A DNA stretch of 39,586 nucleotides from Gallionellaceae bacterium (GCA_004297065.1 SCUU01000007.1:1-39586); one strand, 5' to 3'. Positions 22,922 to 31,133 are shown, counted from the stretch's first letter. The notes: a model not told the origin generated them from the letters alone. A program made the numbers and translations.

Positions 22922-22958
22922 TTCGATCTCGGGCAACTACAGCAATGCCCGCCGATGA
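22326..22958 (+). CDS. DUF2306 membrane protein with host-derived C-terminal tail
   Basis: A 210-residue inner-membrane protein of the DUF2306 group with about six hydrophobic segments. Family traits are the His after the first helices (AHSTGIYAHAFASIVAL), the loop NVHRWLGRAYLAVGVLVGG, and AEHRKWMVRNFSLTFAAVML. The family is predicted to bind haem or a similar group through these His residues, but this is not established. ATG at 22326 follows AAGGAAG and sits 26 bp inside the cassette. The last residues (after RYNIAHN, namely SISGNYSNARR) are encoded by copy B of the host repeat because the attC of this cassette is truncated; the native tail is lost or altered. Confidence 0.82.
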   Translation: MRSISHGLLYFLALGVAGYAVFAYGFLPLGSLVHPDMKANFLAHSTGIYAHAFASIVALTLGPFQFSTYLRQQYTNVHRWLGRAYLAVGVLVGGLSGLYMSQFAYGGLMAKLGFATLAVLWLYTGLRAYLAIRHGAIAEHRKWMVRNFSLTFAAVMLRLYLPASMAAGVEFSLAYPIIAWLCWGPNLAFAEWRYNIAHNSISGNYSNARR

Positions 22959-23314
22959 AATGAGAGGAGAAAATCAGGTGTGGAAATTTTGCATTTGTGT
23001 CGCTGTGCTGGCATCGGCCAGTGCGTTTGCGGAAGACTCGATCCATATTCGCCCCCAAGCGGGATTCGGCAATTTGGACGGCGACAACTATCGACACGCG
23101 GGTTTGAGGCTGTTGCTCAATGCGGGCGGCGAGAAAAAATACGGCCTGGAGCTGTCGCGCCTATACACCGCCAAGGCCGACTACATCGCCGCGGGCATTG
23201 TGTTGGAGCAGAAAAAGTTCGGCTGGTTCAACCTGTCGATAGGAACTATCGGTTATTTCGGGCAGGGCGGCACCACGCCCAACCTGCCGGGATTGATTGC
23301 CAACTTGGGTTGGG
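22920..23314 (+). repeat. 395-bp direct repeat, copy B
   Basis: Begins at AATTCGATC fused to the truncated attC3 and continues past GGGTTGGGA into the full outer-membrane gene. Relative to copy A the LolA-like stop TAA is CAA, the start ATG is GTG, and most other changes are synonymous. Confidence 0.9.
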
Positions 23315-23433
23315 AGCCGGAAACGTCGAGTGCATTCAAACCGTTCGTCACTTTGCGCAACGACGTGATCTTTGCTGCGGGCAAGACCCAATCGGGTTCC
23401 GCCATCAGCGCTGGCTTGACGGTCGATTTTTGA
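22978..23433 (+). CDS. Small outer-membrane-type protein, full-length copy B
   Basis: A 151-residue predicted outer-membrane protein of unknown function: signal peptide VWKFCICVAVLASASAFA (GTG start), then alternating amphipathic strands and a C-terminal TVDF ending in Phe, as common in small beta-barrels that use the BAM system. Features visible: HIRPQAGFGNLDGDNYRHAG, LRLLLNAGGEKKYGLELSRL, GYFGQGGTTPNLPGL, and the part missing from copy A, SSAFKPFVTLRNDVIFAAGK. AGGAG lies 8-9 bp before GTG. It sits between the LolA-like gene and the large barrel gene and probably belongs to the same envelope system. Copy B is the likely working version. Confidence 0.78.
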   Translation: MWKFCICVAVLASASAFAEDSIHIRPQAGFGNLDGDNYRHAGLRLLLNAGGEKKYGLELSRLYTAKADYIAAGIVLEQKKFGWFNLSIGTIGYFGQGGTTPNLPGLIANLGWEPETSSAFKPFVTLRNDVIFAAGKTQSGSAISAGLTVDF

Positions 23434-23479
23434 TAGGAAATAGGCATGACAGTATTCGTCCTCCATCGCTGTGCCACAC

Positions 23480-23539
23480 CGCAGCATGGCGAAAAAAGAC
23501 GCCGTTTCATGTTTCGTTATTTCTGGTTTGCGACACTAG
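23480..23539 (+). mobile_element. Partial MITE-like element, copy 3
   Basis: Homologous to the right end of copy 1: GCATGGCGAAAAAAGACGCC, then the terminal repeat CGTTATTTCTGGTTTGCGACA and CTAG at 23536-23539. The left part is missing. The surviving end is in frame with the beta-barrel gene and encodes the beginning of its signal peptide. Confidence 0.82.
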
Positions 23540-24759
23540 TGCTGCTTATGTTCTCGGCAGGTTCGGTGATGGCAGATGAATCCGGTTGGCGCACCTCATG
23601 GGACGGCACGCTCTACGGCTATGCGAACAGCATGAGCGTGCGTGAAGACAGTGTGCTCAACCCCGGGAACCGGATGGCAAAGTTGTCGCAGCGCGGTGAC
23701 TATCTCGAAGCCCGTTTTAACATCAAGGCGGAAGACGAAACCTGGCGTTTTACCGAGCGGCCCATTATGCGGGTGCAGCAACAGAGCAACGCATTCGGCA
23801 GCGAAAACAAATCGGAAGCGTATCTCAGCCAATGGCAGGTACGCTGGAAGGCCGACGAGACGCTGGCATTGAGCGGCGGACGCGAGCTGTTGAACTGGGG
23901 GCCGGCGCAATTCCGCTCGCCGTCCAATCCCTTCTATTTCAACAACGGGCGCAGCAATCCGGTGGGCGAGCTATCGGGCATGGACGCGCTGCGCTTGTCG
24001 TGGTCGCCGGAGGTGAGCACGTCCGTGTATGTGGCGCGCATCGTCGGCTCCGGGCACGGGCACGCCGATCCCGATCCTTGGGCGAACGGCTGGCTGGTGA
24101 AGGCCGATTGGCGCGGCGAGGAGAGTGCCGTCGGGATGGCATTGGCGCAGCGCGAGCGGCAAGCGCTGTTCGTCGGGGCGCACGGGCAGCGCACGCTGGG
24201 CGAGGCTTGGTTGCTGTATGGCGAACTCGGCTCTTCCACGCGCATGGGCGCCTTGAGTTCTCCTGCGGATGCGAATCTGCCGTTCGCTATCGAAGCCGAG
24301 TCGGCCAGACGTACGGATGTCCTGCTGGGCACGGCCTACACTTTCGAGAGCGGGCACAGTCTTTCAGCAGAGTATCTGCGCTACGGTCACGGTTACGATG
24401 CGGCGGAGAATCGCGCTTACTTCGCGCGTGCCGCAGCAGCAGCGAGCATCTTCCCGACAGGGGCTGCCATCCCCACGCTGGCCTCCGCGCTGACATCGGC
24501 TCCGGCATTATTGGGGCGCGACTACCTGCATCTGCTCTGGCAGAGCAGCCCGATGGAAAGCGCGGGATATGCAAGATTGATGTTGACGCATAATCTGACC
24601 GATCGCAGCAGCGAGTTATCGGGCTACGGCGAATACATGGTGGATACGCACCTGAGCACATTCGCATATATCTCGCTCGCCAGCGGCGGCGCGCAACGCG
24701 AGTTCGCGCGGCTGTTCGAGCAGATGTTTACACTGGGTGTGAAAGTCGCGCTGCCCTGA
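23509..24759 (+). CDS. Outer-membrane beta-barrel protein with MITE-derived signal peptide start
   Basis: A 416-residue predicted outer-membrane barrel (porin- or Wzi-like in style; family not identified). The signal peptide MFRYFWFATLVLLMFSAGS ends VMA before DESG; residues 1-10 are encoded by a MITE terminal repeat. The mature part is rich in alternating strands, for example GDYLEARFNIKAEDETWRF, QVRWKADETLALSGGRELL, NWGPAQFRSPSNPFYFNNGR and the end EQMFTLGVKVALP. An alternative ATG at 23446 would add 21 residues containing KRRRFMF ahead of the hydrophobic core. It follows the small outer-membrane gene and precedes the kinase by 14 bp, so it may be the outer-membrane part of the export cluster. 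Confidence 0.78.
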   Translation: MFRYFWFATLVLLMFSAGSVMADESGWRTSWDGTLYGYANSMSVREDSVLNPGNRMAKLSQRGDYLEARFNIKAEDETWRFTERPIMRVQQQSNAFGSENKSEAYLSQWQVRWKADETLALSGGRELLNWGPAQFRSPSNPFYFNNGRSNPVGELSGMDALRLSWSPEVSTSVYVARIVGSGHGHADPDPWANGWLVKADWRGEESAVGMALAQRERQALFVGAHGQRTLGEAWLLYGELGSSTRMGALSSPADANLPFAIEAESARRTDVLLGTAYTFESGHSLSAEYLRYGHGYDAAENRAYFARAAAAASIFPTGAAIPTLASALTSAPALLGRDYLHLLWQSSPMESAGYARLMLTHNLTDRSSELSGYGEYMVDTHLSTFAYISLASGGAQREFARLFEQMFTLGVKVALP

Positions 24760-24773
24760 CAGGATAATCGCCC

Positions 24774-25778
24774 ATGCGCAATAACCTCATCATCTCGACC
24801 TTGTCCTCGCTCCTGTTCAACACGGCGATTGCCGGGCTGCTGACGGTGGTCGGGTTCGAGAGCAACTTCTGGATCAACTTCATTTTCTCGCAGTGCATCG
24901 GTTTATCCATCTACGCCATCAATGCCACCGCGCTATGCCGCATCGGCGACAAACGGGGGCGCGTCCTGGTTCTCGCGCTCACCTTTCCCGGCAGTATTTT
25001 TTTCGGCGTATCGCTGGGCGCATGGATCACCGGCGTAGGCGACTGGAGCGAGCCGCAGGCCTGGATCGCCGTGGTGATCGGCCTGTTCTTCGGCGGCATC
25101 GGCGGCATCACTTATTTTTTGAGCGAGCGCATCGGGAAGCTGGATGCCGAAGTCAAGCAGCGGCGCATGAACGAAGTGGAAAGCGAAAAGCGCCAGATCG
25201 AAGCGCACCTCAAATTGCTGCAAGCGCAGATCGAGCCGCACTTCCTGTTCAACACGCTGGCCAATGTGAGCAGCCTGATCGAGATTGATCCCGCGCTGGC
25301 GCGGCGTCTGCTGGAGCGGCTCATCGACTGGCTGCGCATCGCGCTGGCACGCGCGCGCAGCGACAACACCACCTTGGGCGACGAGCTGGATATGTTGGAA
25401 AATTATTTGCAGATATTGAAGATACGTTTCGGCGAACGTCTGCGCTGGGATACGGATGTGCCGGAAGCGGCGCGTCGCTCGCGCTTTCCGCCGATGCTGC
25501 TACAACCGTTGGTGGAGAATGCCGTGCGCCACGGTATCGAGCCCAAACTGGGCGGCGGCAGGATACACATCGGCGCGCGGATCGACACGGGCAAATTGCG
25601 CTTGAGCGTGCATGACGACGGCGTCGGCTTCAGCGCGATTACGAAACCCGGTGCCGGGTTGGAAAACGTGCGCGCGCGACTGTCCGCGTTATACGGCGAT
25701 GCGGGACATCTGACGCTGGAGAGCAACGCGGAAGGCGGGTTGACGGTGACGCTGGAGATTCCGCAGTGCGCGCCCTGA
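24774..25778 (+). CDS. LytS/YehU-type sensor histidine kinase
   Basis: A 334-residue membrane kinase of the His_kinase (PF06580) group. About four TM segments (residues 8-115) act as the sensor and transmitter base. A coiled segment LDAEVKQRRMNEVESEKRQI leads to the phospho-accepting motif AQIEPHFLFNTLANVSSLIE. The ATPase part has the N box LLQPLVENAVRHGIEP and the G box DDGVGF and GAGLENVRARL. It has no large periplasmic sensor, so it probably reads the membrane or a partner protein. It overlaps the response regulator by 13 bp. Linkage to an FtsX-type ABC transporter recalls systems where the transporter itself is the sensor (inference). Confidence 0.92.
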   Translation: MRNNLIISTLSSLLFNTAIAGLLTVVGFESNFWINFIFSQCIGLSIYAINATALCRIGDKRGRVLVLALTFPGSIFFGVSLGAWITGVGDWSEPQAWIAVVIGLFFGGIGGITYFLSERIGKLDAEVKQRRMNEVESEKRQIEAHLKLLQAQIEPHFLFNTLANVSSLIEIDPALARRLLERLIDWLRIALARARSDNTTLGDELDMLENYLQILKIRFGERLRWDTDVPEAARRSRFPPMLLQPLVENAVRHGIEPKLGGGRIHIGARIDTGKLRLSVHDDGVGFSAITKPGAGLENVRARLSALYGDAGHLTLESNAEGGLTVTLEIPQCAP

Positions 25779-26506
25779 TTGCCGACGACGAACAGAATCT
25801 GGCCTCCGACCTGCAACGGCGTTTGGCGCGGCTGTGGCCGGAGCTGGAGGTCGTTGCAGTAGTGCATGACGGTGTGGCGGCGCAACAGGCGCTGGCCGCG
25901 CTTGTGCCGGATGTCGCGTTTCTGGATATACGCATGCCGGGCATGACGGGGCTGGATGCGGCGCGTGCCGCTCCGTCCAATTGCCGCGTGGTGTTCGTCA
26001 CCGCATTCGACGACCATGCCGTGGAAGCGTTCGAGCAGGCGGCGGTGGACTACCTGCTCAAGCCGGTGAGCGACGAGCGGCTGGCGCGCTGCGTGGCGCG
26101 TTTGAAACAACACAGCGCCGCCGCACCGGATGAGTTGTTGGCGCGCTTGCAGCAACTGCTGGCAACCCCGGCCAAGCCAGAGCCGTTGCGCTGGTTGCGC
26201 GCGCAGGTCGGGCAGGCGGTGCGCATGGTGGCGGTGGACGAGGTGTGCTACTTCCAGTCCGCCGACAAATACACGGCGGTGTACACGCGCGATGCCGAGC
26301 TGTTGCTGCGCACGCCGCTCAAGGAATTGCTGGTACAGCTTGATCCCGGGCAATTCTGGCAGGTGCATCGGGGCACACTGGTGAACGTGCGCCAGATCGT
26401 CGCCGCGCATCACGACCTGCTGGGCAAGGCGTCGCTCAGTTTGCGCGACAGGGCGGAGAAAGTGGCAGTGAGCAGGAGCTATGCCCACCTGTTCAGGCAA
26501 ATGTAG
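25766..26506 (+). CDS. LytTR-family response regulator
   Basis: A 246-residue regulator with an N-terminal receiver (acidic pocket ADDE at 6-9, phospho-acceptor Asp in VAFLDIRMPGMTGLDA, conserved Thr in FVTAFDDHA, Lys in YLLKPVS) and a C-terminal LytTR DNA-binding domain (VDEVCYFQSADKYTAVYT, TPLKELLVQLDPGQFWQVHR, NVRQIVAAHHDL, VAVSRSYAHLFRQM). It starts at GTG 25766 inside the kinase gene, so it is translationally coupled. The likely targets are the envelope cluster and the TonB receptor next door. I could not find a convincing pair of LytTR half-sites by eye. Confidence 0.94.
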   Translation: MRALIADDEQNLASDLQRRLARLWPELEVVAVVHDGVAAQQALAALVPDVAFLDIRMPGMTGLDAARAAPSNCRVVFVTAFDDHAVEAFEQAAVDYLLKPVSDERLARCVARLKQHSAAAPDELLARLQQLLATPAKPEPLRWLRAQVGQAVRMVAVDEVCYFQSADKYTAVYTRDAELLLRTPLKELLVQLDPGQFWQVHRGTLVNVRQIVAAHHDLLGKASLSLRDRAEKVAVSRSYAHLFRQM

Positions 26507-26620
26507 CGGGCCGACGGCATCGGGTCGGGTTCATTTTCTGGTGCATCCCGTGGCAGCACAGGCGGCGTGTACGGTTTGGGTAAGTTGAGAAAGTGTCAAA
26601 TTTTTTCGGGGAGATACTGT

Positions 26621-28840
26621 ATGAGAATGAATATTTTCTTTTTTATCGTGGCGCTGACGGGTGCGTTTTCAGCGCAGGCCGCAGAAATAAAAATCAGCGG
26701 CACCGTACTGGAAAAGGGAGTACGCAAACCGGTACCGGATGCCGTGATTTCGGTGCAGGAAACCGCCACTACCGCCACGAGCGATGCGCAGGGGCGCTAC
26801 ACGCTCGTGCTACCGGGCAATGCAAACTACACGCTCACCGCCTCCAAGCCGGGTGAGTACAATCCGAGTTCCTCGATTATTCGGGTGGCGGACGCTCAAG
26901 CACTGCCCCCGGCAGATTTTTACTTGCTGCCGCTGATGCGCCTGGCCGAAGTGCTGGTCGTGAGCGAGCGCAGTCCCGACCATATCAGCAAGACTATTAT
27001 CAGCGGCAAACAATTAAACAGGATCGCCGGCAATGGCGGCGATCCGCTGACCGGCTTGCAGGCATTGCCTGGCGTGGTTTCCACCAATAATGGCAGCGCG
27101 CCTGCCGTGCGCGGTTCCGGCCCCGGCGATAACGCCTATTACGTGGATAGCCTCCCTGTGGGCAAAATATTTCACGTGACCGGCATCAGTGTGTTTAATG
27201 CCGACCTCATCAGCGACTTCAATTTGTACAGCGCCGCTTTTCCCCCCCGCTACCGCAATGTGACCGGAGCCGTGGTGGATGTCGCGCTACGCAATCCGCG
27301 CACAGACCGGCTCGGGGGCAAGCTCAACGTCAATATGCTCGGTGCGGATGCGCTGGTCGAGGGGCCGCTGAAAGAAGACCAGTCGTTTTACATCGCGGCA
27401 CGCCGCAGCTACATCGACCTGTTCTTGAAGCAGGTAGTGCAAGACGGGCTTACGGTTCAGATTCCCAACTATTCCGACTATCAGGGCAAATACATCAAAC
27501 GGCTGGGCGGCGCGGACAAGCTCACGTTTCATCTGCACGGCGCGGCGGATACGCTCAAGTTGAATGTCGGGGGCGGCTCGGATCTGGCCAAGCAGCAGCC
27601 GGTGCTGGCCGGCAACATCGCGCTATCCGACGCTTATGCGATGCAGGCCGTGGTGTGGGATGCGGGGCTGTCCGGCAGCGCATACAACAAGCTCGCGCTG
27701 GAACATAGCGTCTCCGATGCCACCCAATCCGTCGGCAGCGCGGGCAATCTTTATCTTGCGACGGAGGACTGGATATTGCGCGAGCATTTGGTGCTGCCTT
27801 TCAGCGACGACCACGAGCTGGCACTGGGCGCGAGTTTGAACCATGCGCTAGTCAAGATCGATGCCGATATAAAAAACACGACTTGCACGCAGTTCAATCC
27901 CGCTTGCGATGTGACCAGCGCCGCGCAGCGGCAATTAAAAGACAGTTTCAATTCGAACGCCACGGATGTGTCGGCACAGGATCGCAAGCGCATCGCTTCC
28001 GGGGTGACACTGATTGGTGGCGTGCGCCATAGTTACGAAGATTACCTGCGCAAGGCCTATACCGAGCCGCGCATCGGTATCGAATGGGAAATGACGCCGC
28101 AAACGCTGGTCACCGCGGGCTGGGGGCGGCACAACCAGATGCCGAGGGGACAGCAGGTCGTGCGCACTTTCGGCAACCCCGATCTCGAACATTTGCGCGC
28201 GGATCACAGCGTGGTAGGTGTTACGCATAAGCTGGACGACCTGTGGTCGTGGAAGGCCGAGGCGTATTACAAAAAATTCAGCAATCTGGTGGTGGACGAT
28301 CCGCTGCTCAACTATGTCAACGGTGCGAGCGGCAAAGCTTACGGTATGGAGTTGCTGGTTAAAAAAGAAAACGGCGAACAGTTGTCCGGTTGGTTCGCGC
28401 TTTCCTTGGCGCGCTCGACACGGCGCAATGACCTCACGGGCGAAACTTTCCGTTTCGAACTGGATCAGCCGGTGAACGCCACCCTGGTGGCCAGCTACCA
28501 ACTGGACGACGACTGGACGCTGGGCGCAAAGTGGATCGGCCACTCGGGCACGCCGTACACCCCCATCTTCGGCAGCAATGGCACGTACCCGGATGGCAGG
28601 CCGATTCCCGCATATGCCGGCATCAATTCCGGCACGCTGCCGTTCTACCATAAGCTGGACGTGCGCCTGGAGCGGCAATTGCTGAAAGATACCTACAAAT
28701 TGAATCTGTATTTCGAATGGATCAATCTGTATGGGCACCAGAATATCGTGGGTTACACCTACGACCCGACCTATACCGTGCAGAAGCCTGTCTATCCCTT
28801 CGAGTTGCCGTTTTCCTTCGGTGTGCAGGCCGAGTTCTGA
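26621..28840 (+). CDS. TonB-dependent outer membrane receptor
   Basis: A 739-residue TonB-dependent transporter. The order is: signal peptide (MRMNIFFFIVALTGAFSAQA), a carboxypeptidase-regulatory-like beta-sandwich (KISGTVLEKGVRKPVPDAVI, SDAQGRYTLVLPG, to about residue 105), a plug domain (LNRIAGNGGDPLTGLQALPG, VRGSGPGDNAYYVDSLPVG) and a 22-strand barrel ending FSFGVQAEF with terminal Phe. ATG 26621 is favoured by GGGGAG at 7-8 bp. It lies 114 bp after the LytTR regulator with room for its own promoter. The N-terminal accessory domain is common in receptors for sugars, peptides or siderophores; the ligand is not identifiable. A substrate-uptake counterpart to the export genes, or an outer-membrane export partner, are both possible. 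Confidence 0.93.
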   Translation: MRMNIFFFIVALTGAFSAQAAEIKISGTVLEKGVRKPVPDAVISVQETATTATSDAQGRYTLVLPGNANYTLTASKPGEYNPSSSIIRVADAQALPPADFYLLPLMRLAEVLVVSERSPDHISKTIISGKQLNRIAGNGGDPLTGLQALPGVVSTNNGSAPAVRGSGPGDNAYYVDSLPVGKIFHVTGISVFNADLISDFNLYSAAFPPRYRNVTGAVVDVALRNPRTDRLGGKLNVNMLGADALVEGPLKEDQSFYIAARRSYIDLFLKQVVQDGLTVQIPNYSDYQGKYIKRLGGADKLTFHLHGAADTLKLNVGGGSDLAKQQPVLAGNIALSDAYAMQAVVWDAGLSGSAYNKLALEHSVSDATQSVGSAGNLYLATEDWILREHLVLPFSDDHELALGASLNHALVKIDADIKNTTCTQFNPACDVTSAAQRQLKDSFNSNATDVSAQDRKRIASGVTLIGGVRHSYEDYLRKAYTEPRIGIEWEMTPQTLVTAGWGRHNQMPRGQQVVRTFGNPDLEHLRADHSVVGVTHKLDDLWSWKAEAYYKKFSNLVVDDPLLNYVNGASGKAYGMELLVKKENGEQLSGWFALSLARSTRRNDLTGETFRFELDQPVNATLVASYQLDDDWTLGAKWIGHSGTPYTPIFGSNGTYPDGRPIPAYAGINSGTLPFYHKLDVRLERQLLKDTYKLNLYFEWINLYGHQNIVGYTYDPTYTVQKPVYPFELPFSFGVQAEF

Positions 28841-28929
28841 GCCGGTATGGGAGTTTTACGAAACATTCCCAGGCGATTATCATGTCGCCCTCGCTCCGCG
28901 TAAGCCGGACACCAACAGGCGCTTTGAAT

Positions 28930-30141
28930 ATGAAACGATTTGTTACCCGATATGTGTCCGCCGCCCTTTTGATGGTGCTGAGCGGTGCGGCTTGTGCAGA
29001 AAATGCGGCCACGCTGGAAAAATTGGCGCTCGACGCGCTCGATCGCTTGAATCAGCGCCGGGTTCAAATCGGGCTCGCTCCCTTGCAACGAAACGAGGTG
29101 CTGGATCGTTCGGCAAGCGCGCACGCCAGATACATCACGGGGAACCTCTCGCTGGGAACCGAGGGGCACATGGAAAGCCCGGGCAGACCCGGCTATACCG
29201 GGGTCACGCCCGCGCAACGCATGGTGGCGGCGGGTTATACCGGCAACAGCACTGCGGAAAACATGGCGCTCATCAGCTATCCGCTCGGGGCGCTAAGCAC
29301 GGACGACCTGATTGACGCGCCCTATCACCGCCAGTCGCAATTCGGTTCCTATCAGGAAGCCGGCGTGGCGATGAGTACGCAACCCGCGCCGCAAGGCTTC
29401 GTGAATCCGGAGCATTACATTTACGTCATCAATTTCGGCGGAAAAATTTCGTCCAACGACAAGGGCAAGAAGACGCAGCTTTTCGTCTATCCGGTGCACG
29501 GGCAGGAAGATGTGCCCGCAGACTGGCTCGTCAACGAATCGCCCAATCCCTTGCCGGATATGGCGGGTCAGCGTGTCGGCTACCCGATCAGTGTGGCCGC
29601 CGATCCGGGCGATACGCTACAGATCAAAACATTCAAGTTGTTCGATGCCAAGGGCGCAGAGGTCGCGGGGCGCTTAATCACGACGCATACCAACGATGGC
29701 AAGCCGCTGGACAATTACGCTTTCTGGATACCGCTTAAACCGCTGGCTTACGGTATGGCATACCAGGTTCATGCCCAAGGCACGCTGAACGGCGCCGGGT
29801 TTTCCAGCAAGTGGGGCTTCGCTACGCGCGGGGCGGCACCGCTGCAATTGACCCCTTCGGTCCCGCAAGTCAGCGCAGAAGCGGGGGCGGTCATGACGGT
29901 AAAGCTAAGCGGCGGCACGGGTAGCAACTTTGCCGTGACTTACGGCGGGCAGCGCTACCAGTATTTCGGCAAAGTCAGCCCGAAAGTTTCTTTCGTGACG
30001 GCGAGTTATCCGGCCCCCGATCTGTTGATCCTTACGCGCAACTCCACTCCCTGCGCCATCAATGTCACTTCGTGCGAAATCATTATCAAAGGCAAAGATG
30101 CATCCGGCAGCGAAATCAGTCTGGCTTTGCCGGTGAATTAG
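28930..30141 (+). CDS. Secreted CAP-domain (SCP/PR-1-like) protein
   Basis: A 403-residue exported protein with signal peptide MKRFVTRYVSAALLMVLSGA / ACA, then a bacterial CAP domain (residues 30-180): LDRLNQRRVQIGLAPLQRNE, LDRSASAHARYITGNL, GHMESPGRPGYTGVTP (His/Glu of the CAP cavity), and STAENMALISYP. A second beta-rich region follows (DTLQIKTFKLFDAKGAEVAG, YGMAYQVHAQGTLNGAGFSS), perhaps an Ig-like domain, and a tail with two cysteines (STPCAINVTSCEI). Function is unknown; bacterial CAP proteins bind lipids, peptidoglycan or proteins. It lies 89 bp after the TonB receptor, in the same direction. The SD is weak. Confidence 0.82.
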   Translation: MKRFVTRYVSAALLMVLSGAACAENAATLEKLALDALDRLNQRRVQIGLAPLQRNEVLDRSASAHARYITGNLSLGTEGHMESPGRPGYTGVTPAQRMVAAGYTGNSTAENMALISYPLGALSTDDLIDAPYHRQSQFGSYQEAGVAMSTQPAPQGFVNPEHYIYVINFGGKISSNDKGKKTQLFVYPVHGQEDVPADWLVNESPNPLPDMAGQRVGYPISVAADPGDTLQIKTFKLFDAKGAEVAGRLITTHTNDGKPLDNYAFWIPLKPLAYGMAYQVHAQGTLNGAGFSSKWGFATRGAAPLQLTPSVPQVSAEAGAVMTVKLSGGTGSNFAVTYGGQRYQYFGKVSPKVSFVTASYPAPDLLILTRNSTPCAINVTSCEIIIKGKDASGSEISLALPVN

Positions 30142-30190
30142 GGCGTGTTAACACGTCCTAGAAAGCCTGAGTATTTGCGGTTTCAAATAC
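30141..30190. terminator. Bidirectional terminator-like stems between convergent genes
   Basis: Palindrome GGGCGTGTTAACACGTCC (30141-30158), then hairpin GTATTTG-CGGTTT-CAAATAC (30171-30190), between the convergent CAP and cyclophilin genes. T tracts are weak, so the call rests on position and symmetry. Confidence 0.45.
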
Positions 30191-30200
30191 GCGGGGCAAC

Positions 30201-31133
30201 TCACTTGATCTGATATGCCCATAGTATAAAGACGGGCGTTGCAGGCTGGTCGGTAATGCCCGCAGTGCCGCTCAGGATGGGCACGATCTTGATCTGATCC
30301 ACGACACTCATGCCCGAAATGACGCTGCCAAAAACCGCGTAACCGTTGCCGTCAGCCTGGTTTGCCGCATCCAGGAAGAGGTTGTCTACCACATTGATAA
30401 AGAATTGGCTGGTTGCGCTGTTCGCCACACTGGTACGCGCCATCGCAACGCTCCCCCGCAAATTGCTCAAGCCGGTGGCGCTGGTTTTTTCCAGTGCGAT
30501 TGCCGCATTCGTGGCTTTTTGCTGATAGCCGGCGGCGCTGGAATATGCGTAGCCGCCGCCCTGAATCATGAAGTTCGAAATTACCCGGTGGAAATTCGTG
30601 CCGTTGTAAAAACCGTCGTTCACATACGCCAGGAAATTGGCCACGCTGATGGGCGCTTTGGCGGCATCAAGCTCCAGCACGATTTCTCCCAGGTCGGTCA
30701 GCATGCAAACCGTATTTTTTGCGCTCAGGTTGGAGGCGGCATAACCCGCGCTGCTGCACGGCCCTGTGAGTGCAGTGCTCCACGGTCCCTTGAACGCGGC
30801 ACTCACATTGCCTGCGGCATCTTTTGCCCACACGAAATTGGGGATTCCGGTAATCAGTGCGACGCCGTTTTTCTGGGCGCCGGTCTGGAAACAGGCATCG
30901 CCGGCGAGCGGGGCAATATTGGCTGTCTTGAAGCAATACCCGGTGACGCCGGTGTTGTCTGTAGCCGTTGCAGTCAAGTTAACCGTGTTGCCGCTCACTA
31001 CGGTCGAGGTCAAGGCGCTGACTACCGGGCTTTGTGTATCGGGAGGAGAGGGCTTGGTGGCAGTGGCGCCGCCGCCCAGACAAGCAGTTAAGGATAACGC
31101 GAGAATCAACGATGCAAATTTGGCAATACTCAT
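30201..31133 (-). CDS. Lipoprotein peptidyl-prolyl cis-trans isomerase (cyclophilin type)
   Basis: A 310-residue exported isomerase. Lipobox LTAC (signal MSIAKFASLILALSLTAC) suggests a lipid-anchored periplasmic protein. The linker and an Ig/HYR-like domain (about 30-125: PVVSALTSTVVSGNTVNLTA, WAKDAAGNVSAAFKGPW) precede the cyclophilin domain (about 140-310: TDLGEIVLELDAAKAPISVA, NFHRVISNFMIQGGG, GSVAMARTSVANSATSQFFI). Arg in FHRVI and the Gln/Phe of SQFFI are conserved catalytic positions. It folds proline-containing envelope proteins. The extra N-terminal domain is unusual for bacterial PpiA/PpiB, which are single-domain. It is convergent with the CAP gene and has a MITE 100 bp upstream of its start. 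Confidence 0.9.
   Translation of the reverse strand: MSIAKFASLILALSLTACLGGGATATKPSPPDTQSPVVSALTSTVVSGNTVNLTATATDNTGVTGYCFKTANIAPLAGDACFQTGAQKNGVALITGIPNFVWAKDAAGNVSAAFKGPWSTALTGPCSSAGYAASNLSAKNTVCMLTDLGEIVLELDAAKAPISVANFLAYVNDGFYNGTNFHRVISNFMIQGGGYAYSSAAGYQQKATNAAIALEKTSATGLSNLRGSVAMARTSVANSATSQFFINVVDNLFLDAANQADGNGYAVFGSVISGMSVVDQIKIVPILSGTAGITDQPATPVFILWAYQIK

Noticed and set aside
20924-23314. The 395-bp direct repeats as a target-site duplication of one transposon
   Set aside because: Far too long for a TSD, and the left inner border is an attC-type G^TT junction while the right one is a truncated attC.
26507-26620. LytTR binding sites before the TonB receptor
   Set aside because: No convincing pair of direct repeats at the right spacing was visible by eye; left unannotated.
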